A stretch of 64,000 nucleotides of DNA, from assembly GCA_019359045.1 (NCBI GenBank), contig JAHHIA010000002.1, positions 552,401-616,400 of the forward strand, given 5' to 3'. This document shows positions 35,401 through 42,646 of this stretch, piece by piece; position 1 is the stretch's first letter; every line of letters starts with the position of its first letter. Both the position numbers and the translations under genes were made by a program. Source of the stretch: Scytolyngbya sp. HA4215-MV1. GTDB taxonomy: Bacteria; Cyanobacteriota; Cyanobacteriia; Leptolyngbyales; Leptolyngbyaceae. Below the pieces are notes generated by a model. The model worked only from the letters and a program-made list of their open reading frames with translations. It ran no database searches and was not told the origin of the DNA.

Positions 35401-36724
35401 AGGGCAAGAAATTCCTGTTTCGCAACTCATCCTGACCCATAAATCATCTCAGGGAGAAATTCAGTATATTTCGTCCATCATGCGCGACATGCGGGTTCGC
35501 AAAGAATACGAGCAACGCCTGGAGCAATCCAATGCCGAACTCGCCCGCGCCACACGCCTCAAAGACGAATTTCTTGCCAACATGAGTCACGAATTGCGTA
35601 CTCCCCTCAATGCCATTCTGGGTATGTCTGAAGGTATGCAAGAACAAGTCTTTGGCGCAATTACAGATAAACAGCGACAGGCGCTACAAACGATCGAACG
35701 CAGTGGCGAACATTTGTTAGAACTCATCAACGACATTCTCGATCTGGCAAAAATTGAAGCTGGACAAGTCGAACTCAATTGTACCCCAACTTCACTTAGC
35801 CCTCTGTGTCAAGGGAGTTTAGCATTTGTTGCACAACAAGCCCACCAAAAACAAATCCAAATTGAAGCAAAAATTCAGCCCAATTTACCCAACTTGTTAA
35901 TTGACGAGCGCCGCATTCGACAAGCGTTGATCAATCTACTCAGTAATGCCGTCAAATTTACTTCTCCCGGCGGCAAAATCACCCTGGAAGTCACCCTTCA
36001 AACCTCTACTACCGTTATGAGTTCGACCTATCCCTACTCCGTGCGGTTTGCTGTGATTGATACCGGGATCGGTATTTCCCCTGAAGACCTCAACAACTTA
36101 TTCCAGCCTTTTATCCAAATCGATAGTGCCCTCAATCGCCAATATGAGGGCACTGGATTGGGGCTTTCATTGGTTAAGCGCCTGATTGAACTGCACGGCG
36201 GCTATGTCGCAGTCAGTAGTGAAGTTGGGGTTGGTAGTTGTTTTAGCTTTGATTTGCCCTGGAATGGGCAGGAAACAGAGCAATTGCCAGCTCAACTACA
36301 TTCATTTGGACTGGATTCGACAACTCTGCTGAATACTCTAGCAAACCGATCGCCTCTCATCCTCCTGGTAGAAGACAATGAAGCCAACATCTCAACAATG
36401 GCAGACTATCTCACCGCAAAAGGATATCGGGTGCAAGTTGCCAGAAATGGGCAAGCGGCGATCGACTTGATCACAACTGCATCTCCCGATTTAGTTGTGA
36501 TGGATATTCAAATGCCAGGTATGGATGGATTGGAAGCAATTCAGCAAATTCGTCGTCAACCTCATCTAATGGATTTGCCCATTATCGCGGTGACTGCACT
36601 CGCAATGACGGGCGATCGCGATCGCTGTATGAATGCAGGGGTAAGTGATTACCTCAGTAAACCAGTCAAACTCAAACAATTGGTAACGATGATTCAACAA
36701 TACCTAATCAAGCGCTCCACCTAA
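32402..36724 (+). CDS. Hybrid sensor histidine kinase: four CBS, four PAS, one GAF, HisKA, HATPase and receiver
   Basis: This 1440-aa soluble kinase has two CBS pairs (about 15-150 and 165-310; VVENHQLLGILTERDVVKL, PIGMITERDVVQF), a coiled coil (310-355), PAS1 (358-475), GAF (483-635), PAS2 (660-785), PAS3 (790-915), PAS4 (918-1040), HisKA with His1063 in SHELRTPLNAI, HATPase with NLLSNAVKF and GTGLGLSLVKRL, and an intact receiver (ILLVEDNEAN, Asp1368 in VVMDIQMPG, Lys in YLSKPVK). CBS pairs usually bind adenine nucleotides, so energy or second-messenger sensing is plausible. All phosphotransfer residues are intact. It ends 3 bp from the stop of the convergent TPR gene, leaving no room for a separate terminator. 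Confidence 0.97.
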   Translation: MFIDTAVLTQSELNTAIIRDPLIVSPDATVRDAIAQMSGVHTLCSASWATEHPPEELYLEARSSCVLVVENHQLLGILTERDVVKLSAQQRSLHDLPIRAVMTHPVITLRETAFTDLFLAINLLQQYHIRHLPILDEHDLIIGILTHESLRQTSRPVDLLRLRLVHEVMISDVICVNPDDSMLTIAQLMAAHRVSSVVVVQTQAAESAQLTPSQSEQPQERSVPARLQYPIGMITERDVVQFQALALDLVTCPVQAVMSTPIFAVNPNDSLWKVQQIMEQRFIRRLAVTGAQNELLGIITQSSLLQALNPLEIYKLAEVLEQKVLRLEAEKVKLLEDRTLELEQQVAERTVALQTREQEYATLAAASPVGIFRTDVDGNSTYANQRCCEMLGMTLEETYGIGWQKALHPDDRAQILAEQARARQENRPFQGEYRLLQPNGAVLWVLGQAVAEYSAEGQPIGYVGTVTDISDRKRIESERKSAETALQNLIAGTAAVTGQDFFPALVRHLALALHVRYALLAELQSGELSTRAFWADNQLQAKFVYDLENTPCKLVLERGIYCHSVQIRQAFPNNRNLVMLEVESYLGIALKDPGGQAIGLLAIMHSQPLSDLPRLQAILQIFAARAAAELQREQATQALEQLNQTLEARIEERTAALQQSEERWQLALEGSNDGIWDWELKANRVFYSSRWKQMRGYADTEISNALEEWSTRIHPEDYDRVTTELDAHLAGTSNFFEMEYRSRCKDGTYLWVSDRGKAFRDESGQVVRMSGSETNITERKRIEEALRRSEHRYASLAAAAPVAIFRFDNEFNCTYVNDRWSEMTGRPISAAFGRGWIETLHPDDRATLVKQWLERYVQSTERSQPFNVSEGRHLRPDGSINWFYVQIVQEVDADDNVIGYVGTLTDITDLKRLEQEQQRLIAILEASTDYISISDTTGQILWNNAAFKRLYNLTELADLSQRTIADYHPQWATELIWEQGIPTAIARGSWMGETALLTAEGQEIPVSQLILTHKSSQGEIQYISSIMRDMRVRKEYEQRLEQSNAELARATRLKDEFLANMSHELRTPLNAILGMSEGMQEQVFGAITDKQRQALQTIERSGEHLLELINDILDLAKIEAGQVELNCTPTSLSPLCQGSLAFVAQQAHQKQIQIEAKIQPNLPNLLIDERRIRQALINLLSNAVKFTSPGGKITLEVTLQTSTTVMSSTYPYSVRFAVIDTGIGISPEDLNNLFQPFIQIDSALNRQYEGTGLGLSLVKRLIELHGGYVAVSSEVGVGSCFSFDLPWNGQETEQLPAQLHSFGLDSTTLLNTLANRSPLILLVEDNEANISTMADYLTAKGYRVQVARNGQAAIDLITTASPDLVVMDIQMPGMDGLEAIQQIRRQPHLMDLPIIAVTALAMTGDRDRCMNAGVSDYLSKPVKLKQLVTMIQQYLIKRST

Positions 36725-36727
36725 TTC

Positions 36728-37555
36728 CTAAGAACTCAAACTGAGGAATTTTTCCAGCGCGATCGCCATTGCGGGGGGCCAGCGACGAATTGCCTTAATC
36801 CACTGAATGTCTTTGTAACGCGCATCCAATCCTACTACTGAAGCCCACTGGCTTTCGGCTTCTCCTTGATTGCCTTGCACCCAGAGTGCAGCTGTAAGTG
36901 CCGCCCGCATATCTGCAAATTTGGGATACTTGCGAACTAGATTTTTCATTGCACGAATTGATTCATCTACATGCCCCAGTTGGTAAAGTGCCAGAGCATA
37001 GTTGGCACGGGCAAAGGCATAATCGGGAGCCAGATCAGCGGCGCGGAGATAATCAACTAAGGCGTCCTCCCAGTTACCTTGTCCCGCTTTGGCATTGCCC
37101 CGATTGTTAAACGCCAGTGGGTCTTTGGGGTCCAGTTGCAACACTTTGTCGTAATCGGCGATCGCTGCCTGCCACCTGCCCAGCGCCTCTAGTGCCACCC
37201 CCCGATTCAGGTATGGATCTGGGGCTTCGGGCGCCAATTCGATCGCTTTTTGGTAGTCAGGCAGCGCCTCTAAGGGCTTGTTTTGTCCAACCCTGGCATT
37301 CCCGCGATTGCTCCAGGCGGCGGCGTTTTCCGGAAATTTATCAATCAGCTGAGTCCAATAGACTTCGGCTTTGGCAAAGTCTCCAGCGTTTGTTGCTGCA
37401 TATGCTTGTCCTGCCAGGTTATCCAGATCCTTTAACATTTCAACGGCTTGCTGAGTTTGGGCATCCTCTGCTGCCGCAACCGGAGCTACCGCACCCAGAT
37501 GAATCGTGATCACTAACCCCAACACCAAACCTATTTTGAGAAAAAAGCCAACCAT
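36728..37555 (-). CDS. Tetratricopeptide repeat protein with signal peptide
   Basis: The 275-aa protein begins with LKIGLVLGLVITIHLGAVAPVAAAED, a signal peptide with AAA cleavage site, so it is exported to the periplasm or thylakoid lumen. At least five TPR units follow (AAWSNRGNARVGQNKPLEALPDY, DPYLNRGVALEALGRWQAAIADY, AFNNRGNAKAGQGNWEDALVDY), ending with a helical region DIQWIKAIRRWPPAMAIALEKFL. The W-P-P C-terminal motif and length resemble a set of conserved cyanobacterial and plant thylakoid TPR proteins whose function is unclear. Protein-protein interaction is inferred. Convergent to the hybrid kinase gene with 3 bp between stops. Confidence 0.88.
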   Translation of the reverse strand: MVGFFLKIGLVLGLVITIHLGAVAPVAAAEDAQTQQAVEMLKDLDNLAGQAYAATNAGDFAKAEVYWTQLIDKFPENAAAWSNRGNARVGQNKPLEALPDYQKAIELAPEAPDPYLNRGVALEALGRWQAAIADYDKVLQLDPKDPLAFNNRGNAKAGQGNWEDALVDYLRAADLAPDYAFARANYALALYQLGHVDESIRAMKNLVRKYPKFADMRAALTAALWVQGNQGEAESQWASVVGLDARYKDIQWIKAIRRWPPAMAIALEKFLSLSS

Positions 37556-37989
37556 AAAAGCATCTCAGGATTAAGTAATTTTGGATAACCGAAATTTGTT
37601 CTTCCTCACCTCGACCGGCGTTCTATCGAGCGTCTTTTCCCCGATACTGGAGAAGGGAATGGTTCATGCCAATACTTTTTGGTCAAGGTTTTGCTGGCAT
37701 ATCTTGAAAAGGAGAGTGAGTGACTTCTCGGCAATGGGTTGTGTTTCAAAAATATCACTGATATGTCTGGAACCTAATTGAGGATAACGAGTTGAAGGGA
37801 TGACACTCGACATACAGAAGAATTGAGGTCTACCATTGCTTCACTCAATTTATAAACCTCAAACGTATCAAATTTTGGCGATGATTGAACCCATTGTTTG
37901 GACAGAATTCTGGACAAACCTTACCCTCTGACAAAATCTTAACTCACTCAATTCATCAAAACTGAAATTCACCCAGTGTGGAGAAAATT
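37556..37989. other. Divergent intergenic region with a partial repeat
   Basis: It holds promoters of the TPR gene and gshA. At 37741-37772 TTTCAAAAATATC...ATGTCTGGAACC matches the right half of the GGTATTTTTGAAAGCTT palindrome family; the left half is missing. Confidence 0.5.
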
Positions 37990-39144
37990 ATGGTGATGCT
38001 GACTAAAGGCTTTGAAATTGAAATGTATACGGGCACACCGACTGGGGAAATTATTGGCATGTCCGATAAGATCGTTGCCACCTTAGATGGGTTTGTGCGC
38101 GAACCAGACAGCCGTAATGTGGAATATACCACGCCGCCCCGTTGCCGTTATGAGCGCTTGTTGTGCGATTTGCTACAACCTCGTTTTAAGCTCCGACAAT
38201 ACCTGGAACGATTGGGCGACTATACACTCATTCCTGGGAGTACTTTGTCCCTGGGGGGAAGCGATCGCTTTTATCGCTCTGATCCAGTTAACCCTTACCA
38301 CAGCTACATCGAGCAAACCTATGGCACTACGGTGGTTACCGCCAGCGTCCATATCAATCTCGGCATCAGTGATCCGGAATTGTTGATGCGTGCCTGTCGT
38401 CTGATGCGGGTAGAAGCCCCCCTATTTCTAGCACTGAGTGCGGCTTCTCCCTTTTTGGATGGGCAAGTTACCGGATATCATTCCACCCGTTGGGGGGTGT
38501 TTCCCAAAACACCTGCCCATGTGCCTTTGTTTGAGAGTCACGCTCACTTCATCCAGTGGACGGAAGCTCAACTGGTAGCAGGAACCATGCAAAATGTACG
38601 CCATCTCTGGTCTTCGGTGCGCCCCAATGGCGATCGTCGTCCTTACAATCTCAATCGGTTGGAATTGAGAATTTGCGATCTGGTGACCGATCCAATTTCG
38701 CTCCTGGCAATCACTGCGCTCATCGAAGCCCGGTTGCTGCAAATATTGAATCACCCTGATCTGGACCCCCTGATTGCCAGTCAGCTTCCTGCATCTACTC
38801 GTGCCGAAGACTTGGTCACGTTAACGGACGAGAATGAAGCCGCCGCCGCCCGTGCCAGCCTGGATGCCACTCTCCGGCATTGGCAAGATGGTCGTCCCAT
38901 TCTGGCCAGAGATTGGATTGAATTGCTGTATCAGGAAGTCTGGGAAACCGCAAAGGAACAAGGCTTTAGTTGCTTTCTACTCCCTTTGAAGAAAGTTTTG
39001 CGCGAAGGCAATGAGGCTCAGCAGTGGCTGAAGTTGGTGGCGCAGGGGTTTTCTGTGCCTGAAGTAATGAGGCAAGCGATCCAGGTAACGGCTCAACGAG
39101 AAATGGCGCTCCAAGCCGAACTCTGCCAACCGCAGGTCGCTTAG
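37990..39144 (+). CDS. gshA: Glutamate-cysteine ligase, cyanobacterial type
   Basis: The product is 384 aa from the ATG at 37990, 6 nt after GGAG (37980-37983); the frame opens at a GTG four codons earlier. It catalyses ATP-dependent gamma-glutamylcysteine formation, the first step in glutathione synthesis. It matches the cyanobacterial gshA family: LTKGFEIEMYTGTPTGEIIG, DSRNVEYTTPPRCRYERLLCDLL, TLIPGSTLSLGGSDRFYRSDPVNPY, and VVTASVHINLGI, followed by PLFLALSAASPFLDG and RLELRICDLV. The gene is monocistronic. A dispersed repeat copy lies 90 bp downstream. Confidence 0.95.
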   Translation: MVMLTKGFEIEMYTGTPTGEIIGMSDKIVATLDGFVREPDSRNVEYTTPPRCRYERLLCDLLQPRFKLRQYLERLGDYTLIPGSTLSLGGSDRFYRSDPVNPYHSYIEQTYGTTVVTASVHINLGISDPELLMRACRLMRVEAPLFLALSAASPFLDGQVTGYHSTRWGVFPKTPAHVPLFESHAHFIQWTEAQLVAGTMQNVRHLWSSVRPNGDRRPYNLNRLELRICDLVTDPISLLAITALIEARLLQILNHPDLDPLIASQLPASTRAEDLVTLTDENEAAAARASLDATLRHWQDGRPILARDWIELLYQEVWETAKEQGFSCFLLPLKKVLREGNEAQQWLKLVAQGFSVPEVMRQAIQVTAQREMALQAELCQPQVA

Positions 39145-39484
39145 ACGTTGTCAGAAGCCCCTGTACGATTTGATCGAACGGTTGATTTTGCAAAGCCTCT
39201 TGAAAGGGTTTGGCTAGAGCGCCAGAGCGGGTGGTGCTGAATAGCAGTATGAATTGGAACGAAGTTTCAATTCATACAACTCCCAATTCATACCCAGAAT
39301 CAGCCACGCTTCAGAGCGAGATGGGGGCTCCCGATCGGTTACCCACCACACCCTCTCTTTGCAGCAGGCATGGTAAGCTGATCGGCATTTCGATCGCACT
39401 GGATTTGCTTGTCTAGCAGAGGGAGTGCCAACAACACCGAAACTTTTGCTTTTCATTCCACCCTTTGAATGCACCATCCGTTGA
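39145..39484. other. Intergenic region with a dispersed repeat
   Basis: Apart from repeat copy B (39231-39308) I see nothing coding. Confidence 0.6.
39231..39308 (+). repeat. About 80-bp palindromic dispersed repeat, copy B
   Basis: Left end GTGGTGCTGAATAGCAGTATGAATTGG and right end pair imperfectly over 27 nt, and the core GGAACGAAGTTTC is identical to copies A and C. Confidence 0.85.
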
Positions 39485-40090
39485 ATGCACATCAGTAGCC
39501 ATCAAACTTCCCAGCAATCTGATCCGATTACGTTGGTCATCTCAGAAATCGTGAAACCTGATCGCATCCCAGAATATGAACGCTGGGCAACTGGGATTAG
39601 TCAAGCAGCGCAACAGTATCCAGGATTCATCAGTACGGATATGATTCGTCCGCGTGACCACGAGCATCCAGAGTATGTGGTCGTGGTTAAGTTTGACAAT
39701 TACGAACATTTTAGAACCTGGCGATCGTCGGCAACCTGCCAGGAATGGTTGAGCAAAGCCCAAGACTTTTTGGTCGATCGCACCTCGCAGCACCAACCCG
39801 GTGGACTGGAAATGTGGTTCACCTTGCCAGAAAATACTGCCCAAAAAAACGCGCCCCCTGCTTATTACAAACAAGTCATTGTCGGCGTTTTGGGGGTTTA
39901 TCCGCTGATCTTGCTATCAAATGCGGTGCTCGGTCCTTTTTTGCGAGGCTGGCATCCCCTGCTAGGGTTGTTGTTGTCAGTCACCGCAGTTTCCGCGTTG
40001 TTGACCTATCCGGTTATGCCCTGGATTACCCGTTTGCTTAGCTTTTGGCTCTATCCCAAAGCCGTCAAGAAACGAAAACGAAAAAGTTGA
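39485..40090 (+). CDS. ABM (antibiotic biosynthesis monooxygenase)-domain membrane protein
   Basis: The 201-aa protein combines an N-terminal dimeric alpha/beta-barrel ABM domain (residues 15-110: ITLVISEIVKPDRIPEYERW, PGFISTDMIRPRD, EYVVVVKFDNYEHFRTWRSS) with two C-terminal membrane helices (IVGVLGVYPLILLSNAVLG and LLGLLLSVTAVSALLTYPVMP) and a basic tail. Similar fusions are widespread in bacteria and uncharacterised. ABM domains act as cofactor-free monooxygenases or haem-degrading enzymes, but catalytic residues cannot be assigned here. Monocistronic, or weakly linked with the short gene downstream on the other strand. Confidence 0.88.
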   Translation: MHISSHQTSQQSDPITLVISEIVKPDRIPEYERWATGISQAAQQYPGFISTDMIRPRDHEHPEYVVVVKFDNYEHFRTWRSSATCQEWLSKAQDFLVDRTSQHQPGGLEMWFTLPENTAQKNAPPAYYKQVIVGVLGVYPLILLSNAVLGPFLRGWHPLLGLLLSVTAVSALLTYPVMPWITRLLSFWLYPKAVKKRKRKS

Positions 40091-40186
40091 TGGGAGGCAT
40101 CCGGGTTGGCGAGGTTTTGCCACAATGGCTCGAGCCATCGTCCGCAACTTTTCGGATGGCTTTCTCCTCCTGTCTACAACCTCTCC

Positions 40187-40294
40187 CTAATCCTTGGCAG
40201 ACCACATCCCTGAGAACAGCATCAAGAGCCCCCCCACCAAAATTACCCCTGCAAAGCCAACCGGCAGCACTGTAGACCAATCGATCGTTTCCAT
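40187..40294 (-). CDS. 35-aa single-helix membrane peptide
   Basis: This short frame encodes a peptide starting METIDWSTVLPVGF, followed by one helix (VILVGGLLMLFSGMW) and ending SAKD. GGAGAG stands 9 nt before the ATG on the minus strand. The size and layout are like photosystem, cytochrome b6f or NDH small subunits, but it matches none that I can recall (not PsbI, PsbX, PsbY, PetG, PetL, PetM or PsaM). It could be a conserved small cyanobacterial membrane protein or a chance frame; the ribosome binding site and the acidic-helix-basic layout favour a gene. Confidence 0.5.
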   Translation of the reverse strand: METIDWSTVLPVGFAGVILVGGLLMLFSGMWSAKD

Positions 40295-40712
40295 GCGGTC
40301 ATTCTCTCCAATTAATCAAATAGGTCGCTCTCATCACAGGAAGCAACGAGTTGTTCGTCGGGATAAATTTGAGGGGTCACTCAAAGCTACAAAAACCATT
40401 TTTGAGATGTTTTGAGGGATTGATAACCCTCAAAGCAGTCTTGACACACCTCTACGGGAAACATGATGCCTTTAGGGCGGCTTTCTCCTCACCTTGCCTA
40501 AAATCATCCATTTCATAACACTCCTTTTCCTCACTTGATTGTGGCATGAACCTGGCGAAGAAATGGATTTTGGGTTTTGATGGTTTTTCCCACTCTGTTC
40601 TGGAATCTTGCCAGAATCCATGGTTGTATGGAATGAACCCGATTCAACCGGAATGAGTCGATTTTTCGGTCTGGGCTGAGGGTGAATTTTTAATTCAGGT
40701 GGGACGAATAGA
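40295..40712. other. 418-bp intergenic region
   Basis: Upstream of the 35-aa gene (minus) and of the esterase (plus). On the minus strand AAGGAG at about 40521-40526 precedes a 14-codon frame (MKWMILGKVRRKPP) that could be a leader peptide; support is weak. No other feature. Confidence 0.4.
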
Positions 40713-41594
40713 ATGGCAGATCAATTTAGTAAAGGGAATCAAATCGCCTGGTTTCATGATGAAGGAGATGCAGCAGGGATCTTTCATACCTATGATGCGC
40801 TGAAACCTGGCACAAGTGAACCTCATAAAATTCATGTTTTCATTCCGAGAAATTACGAAGCCAGTCGCGATCGTTATCCCGTAATTTATATGAATGATGG
40901 CGACACCTCCTTTTTTCGAGGTGGCGCGATTAATGAATCCTGGTATATGGCAAAAGTTCTTAGTGATCTCTATCAATCAGGAAAACTGCATCCCGTGATT
41001 GTGGTGGCGATTTATCCTCGCGATCGCGAATATGAATACACCCACACCAATATTATGAATCGCAAAGGCGGTGGCATCGGTGCCTATGCTCGCTATGTTG
41101 CGAAAGAAATTAAAGGCTTTATAGATAACAATTACCGCACCCAACCTGAAGCCAGCAATACGCTGATCATGGGAGCATCCCATGGGGGGCTGGCATCATT
41201 TTTAATGGGAATGTTAGAACCGCAAGCCTTTGGCAATGTGGCTGCCTTGTCCCCCTCGTTTTGGGTTGGGTTAGATTCTAATCCGATCGCTTTACCTTTT
41301 TTACGCCCAATCCAATCCTCAAAGCTGATTGAGATGTGCGATACAACCTTGCGTAATCCTCAACAGCGCCCCAAAATTTATATGGATTGGGGATTGATTC
41401 GGGATGGACAATTTCACAACACCTTCATTGAAGCCCGTGCCACAGCACGAGGACAACAACTACGAGATTTATTGATTGATGAATATCATTACCAACTTAA
41501 TCACAACCTATTTGTAGTTGAAGATTCTCAAGGAGAACATTCAGAAATTTCTTGGCGACGACGAGTTCCGAATATCCTGCCGTTGTTTTTCTAG
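40713..41594 (+). CDS. Putative esterase, alpha/beta-hydrolase (esterase D/enterochelin esterase-like)
   Basis: The 293-aa protein fits the putative esterase family. It has KIHVFIPRNYEASRDRYPVIYMNDGDTSFF (strand and oxyanion region), GIGAYARYVAKEIKGFID, the nucleophile elbow MGASHGGLAS with Ser in GxSxGG form, FGNVAALSPSFWVGL, and a C-terminal part with catalytic Asp/His candidates in YMDWGLIRDGQFH and EHSEISWRRR. No signal peptide is visible, so it is probably cytoplasmic. Substrates of the family are diverse (acyl esters, siderophores, trehalose-type transferases) and cannot be chosen here. Confidence 0.88.
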   Translation: MADQFSKGNQIAWFHDEGDAAGIFHTYDALKPGTSEPHKIHVFIPRNYEASRDRYPVIYMNDGDTSFFRGGAINESWYMAKVLSDLYQSGKLHPVIVVAIYPRDREYEYTHTNIMNRKGGGIGAYARYVAKEIKGFIDNNYRTQPEASNTLIMGASHGGLASFLMGMLEPQAFGNVAALSPSFWVGLDSNPIALPFLRPIQSSKLIEMCDTTLRNPQQRPKIYMDWGLIRDGQFHNTFIEARATARGQQLRDLLIDEYHYQLNHNLFVVEDSQGEHSEISWRRRVPNILPLFF

Positions 41595-41624
41595 AACACG
41601 GTTAAACAGTAAAGTTCCTACAAA

Positions 41625-41653
41625 ATTCCCAGCAAGTTACCGTTGCTGGGAAT
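41625..41653. terminator. Bidirectional hairpin terminator
   Basis: ATTCCCAGCAA and TTGCTGGGAAT form a perfect 11-bp stem with a 7-nt loop between the convergent esterase and HdeD genes. Confidence 0.75.
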
Positions 41654-41713
41654 ATCTCTTTCAAGAAAAGCATTGACCTAGAACTCAGCGTTGTCCAGGA
41701 CTTTTCAACTAAC

Positions 41714-42280
41714 TTAGGACGCTTGTGGATTTTGCGGTAGGGATGAGCGTGCAGAGAGCGACAGCATCAGTCGAGCAAAGCCCGTAAAAATCATACTGAT
41801 ACCAACCAGCAAACCGATCGCAAATGAACCATTAATGGGCCACTCGTAGTAGATCAGTCCACCCAGTGCCAGCGTCGCAATACCATTCAACAGTGAATAC
41901 ACCCAGCCCTGTTGCGGTCTCAATTGAAACGCAAACACAATTTCAAACACTCCTTCAATCAGCAGAAAGATACCTAAAGCCAGCGTCAGCGTCAGCACCC
42001 CTTGCAATGGGTAAACTAATAAGAACCCTCCAGTTGCCGTATAAAGAAGGCCCAGTAAAAGCTTGCCGACAAACCCTCCCTCTTGGCGAGATTGAAAGGC
42101 ATAAACGAGTTTACCGATGCCCGCAAAGAGAATGAGCCAGGAAATCCAAATTTCTGCGGTTAGGGTGCTGAATACGGGGAAGGCGATCGCGGCGACTCCT
42201 AATAGGATGAGTAGAACACCAATTGCGATCGATCCATTCAATCCTTTTTTAATTTCTGTGGGAGAGATATTTGCATCCAT
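41714..42280 (-). CDS. HdeD family membrane protein
   Basis: The product is 188 aa from the ATG at 42280, with GGGGAC about 8 nt upstream; an in-frame start 11 codons upstream is less likely. Six membrane helices follow the HdeD pattern: GSIAIGVLLILLGVAAIAFPVF, IWISWLILFAGIGKLVYAF, LLLGLLYTATGGFLLVYP, LTLALGIFLLIEGVFEIVFAF, LNGIATLALGGLIYYEWP and FAIGLLVGISMIFTGFARLML. In enterobacteria HdeD is linked with acid stress; in cyanobacteria these proteins are uncharacterised. Monocistronic. Confidence 0.9.
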   Translation of the reverse strand: MDANISPTEIKKGLNGSIAIGVLLILLGVAAIAFPVFSTLTAEIWISWLILFAGIGKLVYAFQSRQEGGFVGKLLLGLLYTATGGFLLVYPLQGVLTLTLALGIFLLIEGVFEIVFAFQLRPQQGWVYSLLNGIATLALGGLIYYEWPINGSFAIGLLVGISMIFTGFARLMLSLSARSSLPQNPQAS

Positions 42281-42646
42281 TGCGATGTCCCCAAGTGATT
42301 TCAGCGTAAACATATAAAATCGATGCCATCTTGATTGACATCTTATGAATAGGAGTTTAATTTTCTAAATCTAAATCAACATCTTTCTTGCGATAGGGAT
42401 TGATGCAGGCGCTTTTTGTGCGGAATAAGGGGGATTGAAATCGCTGAAAGAATTCAGGGAGTCTACTCAAAGCGAAAAGGACGGTCGGCTGACTAGGCAG
42501 CGCTGCGATCGCAACAAATGGGCGTCTTCAACCACCCTTGCTCCATCAGATACCGCAAGAAAAATTAAGTTTCGGCCGTTTGTCCCTGGAAGTATGTGAC
42601 AACTAACAACGTCAGGTCATCGCATAAAGAACAGGAGCAAGGGAAC
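42281..42646. other. Divergent intergenic region
   Basis: It separates the HdeD and P-type ATPase genes. No small gene or strong repeat seen; a GTG in frame with the ATPase gene lies at 42596. Confidence 0.5.

Noticed and set aside
40480-40545. 14-codon leader peptide (MKWMILGKVRRKPP) on the minus strand
   Set aside because: Good AAGGAG but the peptide is too short to judge and no regulated gene follows it on that strand within 180 bp except the 35-aa gene.
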